64,000 nucleotides of DNA from Streptomyces cylindrosporus. GTDB taxonomy: Bacteria; Actinomycetota; Actinomycetes; Streptomycetales; Streptomycetaceae. Numbering within the stretch: position 1 is the stretch's first letter; each line of letters begins with the position of its first letter. This document shows, piece after piece, positions 33,849 through 41,804 of this stretch. A model generated the notes under the pieces. The model ran no database searches and was not told where the DNA came from. It was given only the letters and a program-made list of their open reading frames with translations. Both the position numbers and the translations under genes were made by a program. The DNA lies in NCBI RefSeq assembly GCF_022698165.1, contig NZ_JALDAY010000004.1, positions 434,001 to 498,000 on the forward strand, read 5' to 3'.

Positions 33849-34792
33849 TCCTCACCGTCACCCCGAACCCGTCCCTCGACCGCACCTACGAGGTCCCCGC
33901 CCTGGAACGCGGCGAGGTCATCCGCGCCACCGGCGAGCGCATGGACCCGGGCGGCAAGGGCGTGAACGTCTCGCGCGCCGTCGCGGCCGCCGGGCAGCGC
34001 ACGGTCGCGGTCCTGCCCCTGGGTGGTGCGCCGGGGGCGCTCGTCGCCGACCTGCTCGACGCGCAGGGCATCGAGGTCGCGCCGGTCCCGGTCGCGGGCG
34101 CCACCCGCTCCAACATCGCGCTCGCGGAGTCCGACGGGGTGCTGACCAAGATCAACGCGCCGGGTCCGGAGCTGTCGTCGGAGGAGCAGGAACTGCTGCT
34201 GGAGACGGTCCGCGCGCAGTCGCGCGACGCGGCGTGGATCGCGTGCTGCGGGAGCCTGCCGCGGGGGCTCGCGCCGGCGTGGTATGCCGATGTGGTCGCG
34301 CGGGCGCACGCCGGGGGCGCGCGGATCGCGCTTGACACCTCGGGGCGTGCGCTCCTGGAGGCGCTGCGCGAGCAGCCCGACGTGGTGAAGCCGAACGCCG
34401 AGGAGCTCGCGGAGGCCGTCGGGCGCCCCCTGGCGACGGTGGGCGACGCGGTGAAGGCGGCCGAGGAGTTGCGCGGCATGGGCGCGCGCGCCGTGCTCGC
34501 GAGCCTGGGCGCCGACGGGCAGCTCCTCGTAGACGGCGCGGGCGCCTGGTTCGGCAGCGCACGCGTGGACGTGGTGCGCAGCAACGTGGGCGCCGGCGAC
34601 TCCTCCCTCGCCGGCTTCCTGATCGCCGGCGGCAGCGGCCCGGAGGCCCTCGCCTCGGCGGTCGCCCACGGCGCGGCGGCGGTCCAACTGCCGGGCAGCG
34701 TGATGCCGACGCCGGCCGACCTGGATCCGGCGGCGGTGACGGTGACGGCGGATGTGCCGGTGGACCGCGTGTTGAGGGAGCCGGTGTCATGA
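33845..34792 (+). CDS. fruK: 1-phosphofructokinase
   Basis: 315 residues, PfkB/ribokinase-fold. MILTVTPNPSLDRTYEV is the FruK N-terminus. DPGGKGVNVSRAVAAAG is signature 1, and NVGAGDSSLAGFLIAG is the catalytic GAGD signature with the Asp base. It phosphorylates fructose 1-phosphate, the product of FruA, to fructose 1,6-bisphosphate in the cytoplasm. ATGA overlap with fruR indicates coupled translation. By recollection it corresponds to SCO3197. Confidence 0.95.
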   Translation: MILTVTPNPSLDRTYEVPALERGEVIRATGERMDPGGKGVNVSRAVAAAGQRTVAVLPLGGAPGALVADLLDAQGIEVAPVPVAGATRSNIALAESDGVLTKINAPGPELSSEEQELLLETVRAQSRDAAWIACCGSLPRGLAPAWYADVVARAHAGGARIALDTSGRALLEALREQPDVVKPNAEELAEAVGRPLATVGDAVKAAEELRGMGARAVLASLGADGQLLVDGAGAWFGSARVDVVRSNVGAGDSSLAGFLIAGGSGPEALASAVAHGAAAVQLPGSVMPTPADLDPAAVTVTADVPVDRVLREPVS

Positions 34793-35330
34793 GCCTTTGT
34801 ACGACGTTCAGGGCGGCGCGCGGTGAAGGTGTCAGCGCCGTGACAGGCGGCGCTGGGGCGCGCACTGGAGCGCACGAAGCTGTGACGCGCGCTGATGTGG
34901 GGCGCGGCCCTGCGGGGTGCGGCCCCGCAGGGTGCGGCACCGTGGGGTGCGGCACTGTGGCGCACGCTGTTGCGGCTGCCGGTAGTGCGGCGTGCGGTGT
35001 TGAGGTGCGCTGCGTTGCGATACGCGCCGTCGAGGCGCGCGCTACGGCGCGCGAATCTGCGCCGCGCGCCGCCCATTCGCTCCTCGCGCCGCCCGCTGCA
35101 GCGAGCGCCGCACCCACCCCTGAACCAGCCCCCGAACGGCGAGGCTCCCCGTTACTCGCCGCGGCCGACGGAAGGCAGGGCCACCTGAGCCGCCCTGCCG
35201 ACCTGAGGAGGCGGGGTTTCCCCGGCCCCGTCTCCATCGGCCCCGATGTTCCCGCCACTCCCCACCTCACCCCCGTCCCCACCCTCGCCCACTTCACTTC
35301 CCGGGCGATACGCGTGCGAAGGAGCCCGCG
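34793..35330. other. 538-bp fruK-fruA spacer with GC-rich short repeats, no convincing gene
   Basis: The spacer contains 12-14-bp repeats of GGGGTGCGGC(A/C)C(C/T)GT type at 34895-34965 and alternating GCGCGC-rich DNA to 35080. An open frame starts at the fruK stop (ATGA at 34789) and runs to 35334, but its translation is Ala/Gly/Arg low-complexity with no domain. AAGGAG at 35319-35324 serves fruA. The spacer may reflect repeat expansion within the operon. Confidence 0.55.
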
Positions 35331-37520
35331 ATGAGCGACATGATCACCGCGGACCTGGTCGATCTCGACCTGTCCGCCGATACGAAGGAAGCGGCGGCGC
35401 GTGCCCTCGCCGAGCGAATGGTGGCCCTGGGCCGGGTGACCGACCTGGAGGGCTTCCTCGCCGACGTGGCCGCCCGCGAGGCACAGATGCCCACCGGCCT
35501 CGACGGCGGCATCGGCATCCCGCACTGCCGTAGCGAGCACGTCACTGAGCCGACGCTCGCCTTCGGTCGCAGCGCCGCCGGAATCGACTTCGGCGCGGCC
35601 GACGGCCCGGCCGACCTGATCTTCCTGATCGCCGCGCCCGCCGGTGCCGACGACGCCCACCTGACGATCCTGTCGTCGCTGGCCCGGCAGCTCATGAACG
35701 CCGAATTCACCGGTGCGCTGCGTTCCGTGGGGGATGCGGCGGCAGCGGCGGCGCTGATCCGCGGGGACGAGGCGCCGGCGGCGGGTGGCGCCGCTGTCGA
35801 GGGCGCTGCGCACGGCGCGCAGAGTAGCGCTGGTGGGGGCGCGCACGGCGCTTCCGGCGGCGCGAAGAGCGACACGGGCCCCTCCGAAGACTCCGCTGCG
35901 GCGCCGGGGGCGGCCTCCGCCGGCGCCGCAGCGGCTGGTACGGCCCCGGCGCCGGGCGCGAGTGTCGAGGACGCGTCCGCCCCGGCGTCGGGCGCCACCT
36001 CCGCCGGCGAGCGCCCCTTCCGTATCGTCGCCGTCACCTCCTGCCCGACCGGCATCGCCCACACGTACATGGCGGCCGAGTCGCTGGAGAACGCGGGCCG
36101 CGACGCGGGCGTCGAAGTCGTCGTCGAGACGCAGGGCTCGGCCGGCTTCACCCGGCTCGACCCGGCCGTCATCGCCGCCGCGGACGGCGTGATCTTCGCG
36201 CACGACGTCCCCGTACGGGACAAGGACCGCTTCGCCGGCAAGCCGACCGTCGACGTCGGGGTGAAGGCGGGCATCAACCGCCCCGGCGAGCTGATCACCG
36301 AGGTGCGCGGCAAGGCGGCACGCGGTGAAGTGACCGCGAGCGCCCCCGCGGGCGCCGGTACGCCGGTCGAGCGCGGCGGCGACTCCGGCGAGGGCTACGG
36401 CACCAAGCTGCGCAAGTGGCTGATGTCGGGCGTGAGTTACATGGTCCCGTTCGTCGCGGCGGGCGGTCTGCTGATCGCCCTCGGCTTCGCGATCGGCGGA
36501 TACAAGATCAACAAGGCGCCGTCGGTCATGGACCACTTCGTGTGGACCCAGGGCGACAGCTGGGCCGCGCTGCTCTTCCAGATCGGCGTCGTCTCCTTCG
36601 GCTTCCTCGTCCCGGTCCTGGCCGGCTACATCGCCTACGGCATGGCGGACCGGCCCGGTCTCGTCCCGGGATTCGTCGGCGGCTCGATCGCCCTCACCAT
36701 CAACGCGGGCTTCCTCGGCGGCCTGGTCGCCGGTCTGCTCGCCGGTGGCGTGGTGATGGCCATCCAGAAGGTGAAGATCCCACCGGCGGTGCGGGGCATC
36801 ATGCCCGTGGTGGTGATCCCGCTGATCTCCTCGGCGATCGTCGGGTTCCTGATGTTCGTCGTGGTGGGCAAGCCCATCGCCTCCGCCCAGAAGGGCATGA
36901 CCGACTGGCTGAACGGTCTCTCCGGCACCAACGCCATCCTGCTCGGCGCCCTGCTCGGCCTGATGATGTGCTTCGACCTCGGCGGCCCCGTGAACAAGGT
37001 CGCGTACACCTTCGCCACCGCCGGTATCGCGGTCTCCAACCCCAGCGACTCCGCGATGAAGATCATGGCCGCGGTCATGGCGGCCGGCATGGTCCCGCCG
37101 CTCGCGATGGCGCTGGCCACCACGGTCCGCGGCAAGCTCTTCACCGAGACCGAGCGCGAGAACGGCAAGGCCGCCTGGGTCCTCGGCGCCTCCTTCATCT
37201 CCGAAGGCGCCATCCCGTTCGCCGCGGCCGACCCGCTGCGCGTCATCCCCTCCTCGATGGTGGGCGGCGCGATCACCGGCGCGCTGTCGATGGCCTTCGG
37301 CGCCACCCTGCGCGCCCCGCACGGCGGCATCTTCGTGGTCCCACTGATCGGCAACCCGTTCCTCTACCTGATCGCCATCGCGGTCGGCACGTGTGTCACC
37401 ACAGCGCTGGTCGTGGTCCTGAAGGGCATGCGCAAGCCGGCACCGGGAGCCACCACCGCCGGCCCGGCGGACGGCACGGCCACGGCGGCGGCAGAGGCGA
37501 AGCAGCCGGTCGCGGCCTGA
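35331..37520 (+). CDS. fruA: Fructose-specific PTS permease, EIIABC
   Basis: 729 residues. The IIA domain (1-145) has phospho-His in GIGIPHCRSEH. An Ala/Gly/Ser-rich linker spans about 145-222. The IIB domain (about 225-330) has phospho-Cys in VAVTSCPTGIAHTYMAAE. The IIC membrane domain (about 360-715) includes VSYMVPFVAAGGLLIALGFA, FDLGGPVNKVAYTFA and ISEGAIPFAAADPLRVIP. It imports fructose and phosphorylates it to fructose 1-phosphate using phosphate from HPr. The domain order A-B-C is usual for actinobacterial FruA. A 19-bp terminator hairpin follows. Confidence 0.95.
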   Translation: MSDMITADLVDLDLSADTKEAAARALAERMVALGRVTDLEGFLADVAAREAQMPTGLDGGIGIPHCRSEHVTEPTLAFGRSAAGIDFGAADGPADLIFLIAAPAGADDAHLTILSSLARQLMNAEFTGALRSVGDAAAAAALIRGDEAPAAGGAAVEGAAHGAQSSAGGGAHGASGGAKSDTGPSEDSAAAPGAASAGAAAAGTAPAPGASVEDASAPASGATSAGERPFRIVAVTSCPTGIAHTYMAAESLENAGRDAGVEVVVETQGSAGFTRLDPAVIAAADGVIFAHDVPVRDKDRFAGKPTVDVGVKAGINRPGELITEVRGKAARGEVTASAPAGAGTPVERGGDSGEGYGTKLRKWLMSGVSYMVPFVAAGGLLIALGFAIGGYKINKAPSVMDHFVWTQGDSWAALLFQIGVVSFGFLVPVLAGYIAYGMADRPGLVPGFVGGSIALTINAGFLGGLVAGLLAGGVVMAIQKVKIPPAVRGIMPVVVIPLISSAIVGFLMFVVVGKPIASAQKGMTDWLNGLSGTNAILLGALLGLMMCFDLGGPVNKVAYTFATAGIAVSNPSDSAMKIMAAVMAAGMVPPLAMALATTVRGKLFTETERENGKAAWVLGASFISEGAIPFAAADPLRVIPSSMVGGAITGALSMAFGATLRAPHGGIFVVPLIGNPFLYLIAIAVGTCVTTALVVVLKGMRKPAPGATTAGPADGTATAAAEAKQPVAA

Positions 37521-37540
37521 CCGCCCGGCGCTCCGCGTGA

Positions 37541-37584
37541 CGGTCGGCCGCAGTCCCCGCGGGAGGGGACTGCGGCCGACCGTA
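37541..37584 (+). terminator. Strong hairpin terminator of the fru operon
   Basis: Arms 37541-37559 and 37566-37584 are perfectly complementary over 19 bp around the 6-base loop GCGGGA, 20 bases after the fruA stop. ATGTCTCTTT follows. Confidence 0.9.
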
Positions 37585-37660
37585 TGTCTCTTTGATCTGT
37601 TGTGAGTTGTTCACGACACCTGAGGCAAGTGCCACACCTGCGAAGCATGCGAGATACGTC

Positions 37661-37688
37661 ACGGTCCGGGACCAAAGTCCCGGACCGT
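37661..37688. promoter_or_regulatory. DosR/OsdR-type box (28-bp perfect palindrome)
   Basis: The core GGGACCAAAGTCCC (37668-37681) sits in a perfect 12+4+12 inverted repeat. GGGAC-N4-GTCCC is the core of the mycobacterial DosR dormancy box; streptomycetes have OsdR as a DosR-like regulator. It ends 17 bases before the ATG of a small membrane protein gene. A TCTACT at 37693-37698 could be the -10 of a leaderless promoter, putting the box over -35. Confidence 0.65.
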
Positions 37689-37705
37689 GGTGTCTACTGG
37701 GCCCC

Positions 37706-37963
37706 ATGCCTGATGAGCACGTCTCGATCCTCCAGTCGCTGGGCGTGGTGATACTCGCCCTCGCCGCCGCCATTTGGGTGTTCGGCCTTGTCAGCCTCGC
37801 GCGCCGGGGTCATTTCGGTGTGGTCGTGTGGCCCATGGGTCGAACCCTGCGCGCCCTGCCGCGCCAGCGTGAGTCCGCCCCGCAGTTGGAGTCCGTCGAG
37901 CTGTCTGCGGCGGAGAGGGACGCGTTCGCGGGCCTGGTACGACAGCTCAGCAACGGGCGCTGA
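37706..37963 (+). CDS. Small single-pass membrane protein, putative DosR/OsdR-box gene
   Basis: 85 residues from ATG 37706. The N-terminal TM helix is about 8-30 (LQSLGVVILALAAAIWVFGLVSLA), followed by a basic stretch (RRGHFGVVVWPMGRTLRALPRQRES). A short cytoplasmic tail ends SAAERDAFAGLVRQLSNGR. I do not recognise a characterised family. The upstream DosR-type palindrome suggests induction by low oxygen or dormancy signals. An open frame extends 38 codons upstream through the palindrome but lacks family-like sequence. Confidence 0.75.
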   Translation: MPDEHVSILQSLGVVILALAAAIWVFGLVSLARRGHFGVVVWPMGRTLRALPRQRESAPQLESVELSAAERDAFAGLVRQLSNGR

Positions 37964-38022
37964 GTCGCGCGACGCCACCGGACCCGGCGCCGGGGGGCGC
38001 GCGTCCAGCCGTACGCGCCCCG

Positions 38023-38769
38023 TCAGGAAACCTGCGCCGCCCGCCGCTCCATCGCGTCCCGCGCCGCGTCCTCGCTGACGTACACCTCGCACATGTGCCG
38101 CCCGTCGGGCGTCACCGTGTGCTCGACCTCCCAGAGGGCGATCTCCGCGCCGTCGCGCAGCAGGAACGCGTGCTCGTAGAGCGCGAAGCACAGCCCGGCG
38201 CGACCCGCGCGGCACGGGCGCCCGAAGGCCTGCGTGATCTGGTGCGCGAACGCCGTGGCGAGCAGTTCCGCCGTGTCCGCGCCAGGCCGGTCCGGGTTCT
38301 CCGCACGGCGCAGGAGCCGGCGCGCGTGGTCCGCCGAGTCGTCCGGCACGTAGATGTGCCGGGGTTCGGGGATCGGCGACAACTGCACCGTCACCGGCAG
38401 CTCGAAGTCCGGCGCGTCCGGCGGCAGCGGCAGGCGCGCGGTCGCGGCACGCAGCTCGTCCTCGTCGACGTACACCTCGTGCTGCGTCTCGCTGCCCGGC
38501 GCGGTGTTGTGCACGAGCTCCCACATGGTGAGCGCCGAGCCGTCGGCCAGCAGCCAGGTGTGCCGGTACGTCTCGCGGTGCAGCCCCGCGCTGTGGTGCG
38601 CGGAGTGCAGCGAACTGTCGTGCGCCAGCGCGCAGTCGAGGCGCCGTATCGTCTCGTCCGGCAACTCGAAGGAGTTCAGGGCACGGCCGAGGAGTCGCGC
38701 GAGGTGCTCCTCCGGAGACTCGGGCGACTCGGGTGGTTCGTACGCTGCCGTCTCGTACGGAACGCTCAA
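38023..38769 (-). CDS. Conserved hypothetical protein (DUF6227-like)
   Basis: 248 residues from TTG 38769, supported by GGGAGA 7 bases upstream. It contains two copies of one motif: LLADGSALTMWELVHNTAPGSETQHEVYVDEDELRAA (about 73-109) and LLRDGAEIALWEVEHTVTPDGRHMCEVYVSEDAARDA (about 205-241). So it is an internal duplication of a small alpha/beta unit, each starting with a YRHTWLL / YEHAFLL strand. No catalytic residues are apparent and no signal peptide or TM segment is present. I recall it as a Streptomyces-restricted DUF; its function is unknown. Confidence 0.82.
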   Translation of the reverse strand: MSVPYETAAYEPPESPESPEEHLARLLGRALNSFELPDETIRRLDCALAHDSSLHSAHHSAGLHRETYRHTWLLADGSALTMWELVHNTAPGSETQHEVYVDEDELRAATARLPLPPDAPDFELPVTVQLSPIPEPRHIYVPDDSADHARRLLRRAENPDRPGADTAELLATAFAHQITQAFGRPCRAGRAGLCFALYEHAFLLRDGAEIALWEVEHTVTPDGRHMCEVYVSEDAARDAMERRAAQVS

Positions 38770-38820
38770 GGTTTCTCCCGGCGTTGCTGCATGTCACCTT
38801 GTGGGTGCATACCGTAGCCC

Positions 38821-38850
38821 CTCGGTCGGACATCATGTCCGGGAACCGAG
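38821..38850. promoter_or_regulatory. Perfect 15-bp palindrome with outer arms, upstream of DUF6227-like gene
   Basis: CGGACAT-C-ATGTCCG (38827-38841) is a perfect 7-1-7 palindrome. Outer arms CTCGGT (38821-38826) and ACCGAG (38845-38850) also pair. It lies 52 bases upstream of the TTG start, so an operator is as likely as an RNA hairpin. Confidence 0.5.
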
Positions 38851-38874
38851 AAAACGTGCGCACAGAAAACGTCC

Positions 38875-38903
38875 GGGCCGTGTGAGAAGTTCCCACACGG
38901 CCC
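38875..38903 (-). terminator. Hairpin terminator of the L,D-transpeptidase gene
   Basis: GGGCCGTGTG and CACACGGCCC form a perfect 10-bp stem with a 9-base loop, about 65 bases beyond the L,D-transpeptidase stop on the minus strand. Confidence 0.7.
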
Positions 38904-38967
38904 GATGATCCGTCAGAAGCCGCTGTTCAGACAGCCTTTGACGCGATCAGGAAGGATTTCGGGGCGA

Positions 38968-40197
38968 TCACGCGGCGCTTCCCGCCGTCCACTCGCTCCA
39001 CGGCAGATTCCATCCGTTGAGCCCGTTGTCGGGCGCCACCGTCTTGTCGGGGGAGTTCTTGACGATCACGACGTCCCCGATGAGTGAGTTGTCGTAGAAC
39101 CACTTCGCGGGAGTGGCTCCCTGCGCGCCCTGTACGTCCGCGAGCCCGACACAGCCGTGGCTGGTGCCCTCGCGGCCGAACGGCGGGTTGCCCTTGTTGT
39201 ACCAGTAGTTGCCGTGGATGAAGGTCCCCGACTGGGTCAGACGCATGGCGTGCGGCACGTCCGGGATGTCGTACTCGCCGCCCAGGCCGACCGTCTGACT
39301 GTTCATGCGCGTCTGCACGAACTTCTCTGAGATCACCATCTGCCCGTTGTACGTCGTGTGCTCCGGGCTGCCCGACGAGATCGGGACCGTCTTGATCGTC
39401 TTGCCGTCGCGCACGACCGTCATGGTCTCGGTGTTCACGTCGACCGTGGAGACCTGCGAACGCCCGATGGTGAAGGTGACGGTCTTCTTCTGCACCCCGT
39501 AGACGCCGTTCGCGCCCTCCACGCCGTCCAGGTCGATGTTCATCGTGACCTTGGAGCCGGCCTTCCAGTACGCCTCGGGCCGGAAGTCGAGCCGCTGCGC
39601 CCCGAACCAGTGCCCGACCACCTTCTGCCCACTGCTGGAGGTGACCGTGATGTGCGACTGAACGGCCTTCTTGTCACTGATCACCTTGTCGAAGGTGAAC
39701 GACACGGGCATCCCGACACCGACCGTGGTCCCGTTGTCCGGCGTGTACGTCCCGATGAAGCTGTTTCCGGAACTCACCGTGGTGAAGATCGAGTTGGCGG
39801 CCGCCGGACGACCGTCCCCGTCCTTCGCGGTCGCCGAGATCTGGTACTTGGTCCCGCGCTCCAACTGCTCCTTCGGCTTCCAGGTGCCGCCGTTCGCGGA
39901 CAACTCGCCCGCCACGGCCTGCCCGGTCCCGGCCACCGTCATCTTCACGTCGGTCAGCTTGCCGCCGCTGACCTTCACGCCGGTCGTGTTGATCGACGCG
40001 TTGGTCGCGCCGTCCTTCGCCGAGATGACGATCTTCGCGGTGGATGTCTTGGACGATGCCTTGCCGTCCTTGCCGTCGCTCGAGGAGTTGGCATCGGCGT
40101 TGGCATTGCCGCCGCAGGCGGTGAGGGTGAGGGCGCCGACCATGAGGACGGCACAGGCCCCAAGCGCGCGCCGCGCTGCTATGTACGGCGTTGTCAC
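38968..40197 (-). CDS. L,D-transpeptidase lipoprotein (YkuD domain with Ig-like repeats)
   Basis: 409 residues from GTG 40197 (TGGAGC upstream). The lipoprotein signal is MTTPYIAARRALGACAVLMVGALTLTACGG with lipobox LTAC. A Ser/Lys/Asp linker and two Ig-like domains follow (about 60-250; AGELSANGGTWKPKEQLERGTKYQISA, PVSFTFDKVISDKKAV). The C-terminal YkuD catalytic domain contains IHGNYWYNKGNPPFGREGTSHGCVGLADVQGA, with catalytic His and Cys in SHGCVGL. It should form 3-3 peptidoglycan crosslinks outside the membrane. Domain order matches mycobacterial LdtMt2-type enzymes. Confidence 0.95.
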   Translation of the reverse strand: MTTPYIAARRALGACAVLMVGALTLTACGGNANADANSSSDGKDGKASSKTSTAKIVISAKDGATNASINTTGVKVSGGKLTDVKMTVAGTGQAVAGELSANGGTWKPKEQLERGTKYQISATAKDGDGRPAAANSIFTTVSSGNSFIGTYTPDNGTTVGVGMPVSFTFDKVISDKKAVQSHITVTSSSGQKVVGHWFGAQRLDFRPEAYWKAGSKVTMNIDLDGVEGANGVYGVQKKTVTFTIGRSQVSTVDVNTETMTVVRDGKTIKTVPISSGSPEHTTYNGQMVISEKFVQTRMNSQTVGLGGEYDIPDVPHAMRLTQSGTFIHGNYWYNKGNPPFGREGTSHGCVGLADVQGAQGATPAKWFYDNSLIGDVVIVKNSPDKTVAPDNGLNGWNLPWSEWTAGSAA

Positions 40198-40738
40198 GGG
40201 CTGCTCCAGGTTCGTATGTTGTGCGTGATCCGCTCCAGTGCGTGGAGAAAGAGGGAACTGGCGCCTGATGAGGTTCCCTCGGATGGCCGTTGACGCCCTC
40301 ACGTGACAGAACCGGGACAATCACGGGGTGTGGGTGGGGTGGATGGGGTGGGGTCTTGGCGCAGGTGGGTGGGGGTGGGGGTGTGGGCTGGTGGCGCGGG
40401 TGCAGGTGCCTGATGGGGGCGCGTACGTGGCGCATTGTGCCCCTTGGCTGGGGCGTGCGGAGCTCGTCGCGCGCCGCACGTACGCCCCGCACCCTCCCTC
40501 TCGCCGCCCGCGCCCCTCACCACGGCCTGCGCAAGCCCAGCGCGCGCACAGCCCCCGCCCCGCCCGCCCCATGGTCGATCTGCACCGTCCGCTCGCGCGC
40601 GCCCGCTGCCACAGGCAGACTCCGGTCGACCACAGAGACGTGCCTCACCAGGCACCGGCCACAACCCGCGAAGCCGGCCCGCGCCCGCACCAGGACGACG
40701 TCCTGCGCGCCGAGCGCGCGCCACCTGCTCCCTCCGAG
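40198..40738. other. 541-bp intergenic region with G-run tract, no gene seen
   Basis: 40324-40391 is a nearly pure G/T tract on the plus strand (GGGGTGTGGGTGGGGTGGAT, then GGGGTGGGG, GGTGGGTGGGGGTGGGGG), with many G-triplets spaced for G-quadruplexes. The rest is GC-rich with no domain-bearing frame. The L,D-transpeptidase promoter must lie in the first 150 bases. Confidence 0.55.
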
Positions 40739-41767
40739 TCACCGACCCCCGTACAACTCCCCGTACGACGGCCAGATCCCACCCGGCCCGTCCACCGACT
40801 CCGCGGCGCGCACGGCGCGTACGATCGCGCGCGTCACGACATCCGCGCCCGCCGCGAGGATCTCGTTGAGCGCGAGCGGGTGCGCGGCATCGAGCGGGCG
40901 CTCTCCCGTCGCCAGCGCGAACACCGTGTCCCCGTCGTTGAGCATGTGCACCGGCCGCACGGCGCGCGCGATGCCGTCGTGCGCCGTACCAGCCAGCTTC
41001 TGCGCCTGCGCCTTGGAGAGGTCCGCGTCCGTGGCGACCACGGCGAGCGTGGTGTTCAGCGGAGGGGGCGCGTTCTTCGCCGCGATCTCGGCGAGGCGCC
41101 GGCGTGCGGCTTCATGGACGTGCGCCTCTGGGTAGTTCACGCGCCCCTGGAACAAGTCCCCGTACAGAACGCCAGTTTCGGGGTCCATCGCCGATCCCGC
41201 CGCGTTGGCCACCACCAGCGCCGCCACAGTGATCCACGAGCCAAGCACGACGCTCGCGCTGCCGACCCCGCCCTTCAGCGCCCCCACGGCCGCTCCTGTG
41301 CCCGCGCCCACGCACCCTTCCGGCACGCGCGCGCTGTCCGCGCTCGCCGCGGCGGCCTCGACGGCGGCCCGCCCGGTCGCCGCGTCGGGACGGGCGCGGA
41401 AATCGCCGCCGCGCCCCAGATCGAAGACGCACGCAGCGGGCACGACCGGCACCACGTGCGCCGGATCCACTCCGACGCGCACCCCGCGCCCCTGCTCCTC
41501 CAGCCAGGCCATCACCCCGGACGCCGCGTCGAGTCCGTACGCGCTGCCGCCGGTCAGCACGATCGCGTCGACCTTCTGCACGAGGTTGCGCGGGTCGAGG
41601 GCGTCGGTCTCCTTGGTGCCGGGTCCGCCGCCACGCACGTCCACGGCGGCGACGGCGCCTCCCTCGGGGGCCAGCACGACTGTGGTGCCGGTGAGCCAAC
41701 CGTCGCCGGTGCGGGTCGCGTGGCCCACCCGCACGCCGGCGACGTCCGTCAGAGCGTCAACTGTCAT
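40739..41767 (-). CDS. P1-family peptidase (DmpA-like aminopeptidase/amidase)
   Basis: 342 residues. The N-terminus MTVDALTDVAGVRVGHAT, the LTGGSAYGLDAASGVMAWLEEQGRGV block, and VGAGTGAAVGALKGGVGSAS are DmpA/P1 family motifs. The NTTLAVVATDADL segment contains the Thr/Ser nucleophile region where the precursor self-cleaves into two chains. Family members are N-terminal nucleophile aminopeptidases or D-/beta-peptidases. The substrate is not predictable here. It follows the LtrA-like gene on the same strand by 37 bases and may be cotranscribed. Confidence 0.92.
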   Translation of the reverse strand: MTVDALTDVAGVRVGHATRTGDGWLTGTTVVLAPEGGAVAAVDVRGGGPGTKETDALDPRNLVQKVDAIVLTGGSAYGLDAASGVMAWLEEQGRGVRVGVDPAHVVPVVPAACVFDLGRGGDFRARPDAATGRAAVEAAAASADSARVPEGCVGAGTGAAVGALKGGVGSASVVLGSWITVAALVVANAAGSAMDPETGVLYGDLFQGRVNYPEAHVHEAARRRLAEIAAKNAPPPLNTTLAVVATDADLSKAQAQKLAGTAHDGIARAVRPVHMLNDGDTVFALATGERPLDAAHPLALNEILAAGADVVTRAIVRAVRAAESVDGPGGIWPSYGELYGGR

Positions 41768-41804
41768 GTCCCCAGTCTTGCCCGCCCGGGGCGCGTGCCG
41801 AGCG

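Noticed and set aside
30299..34687. A 1462-codon minus-strand open frame continuing past the VMAP-like protein
   Set aside because: Upstream of about 31807 it runs antisense or out of frame through the TIR gene, fruR and fruK. The conserved protein begins just after the TIR stop.
34789..35334. A 181-codon frame starting at the fruK stop (ATGA overlap)
   Set aside because: The translation is Ala/Gly/Cys/Arg low-complexity produced by short GC-rich repeats, with no fold, and it runs into fruA.
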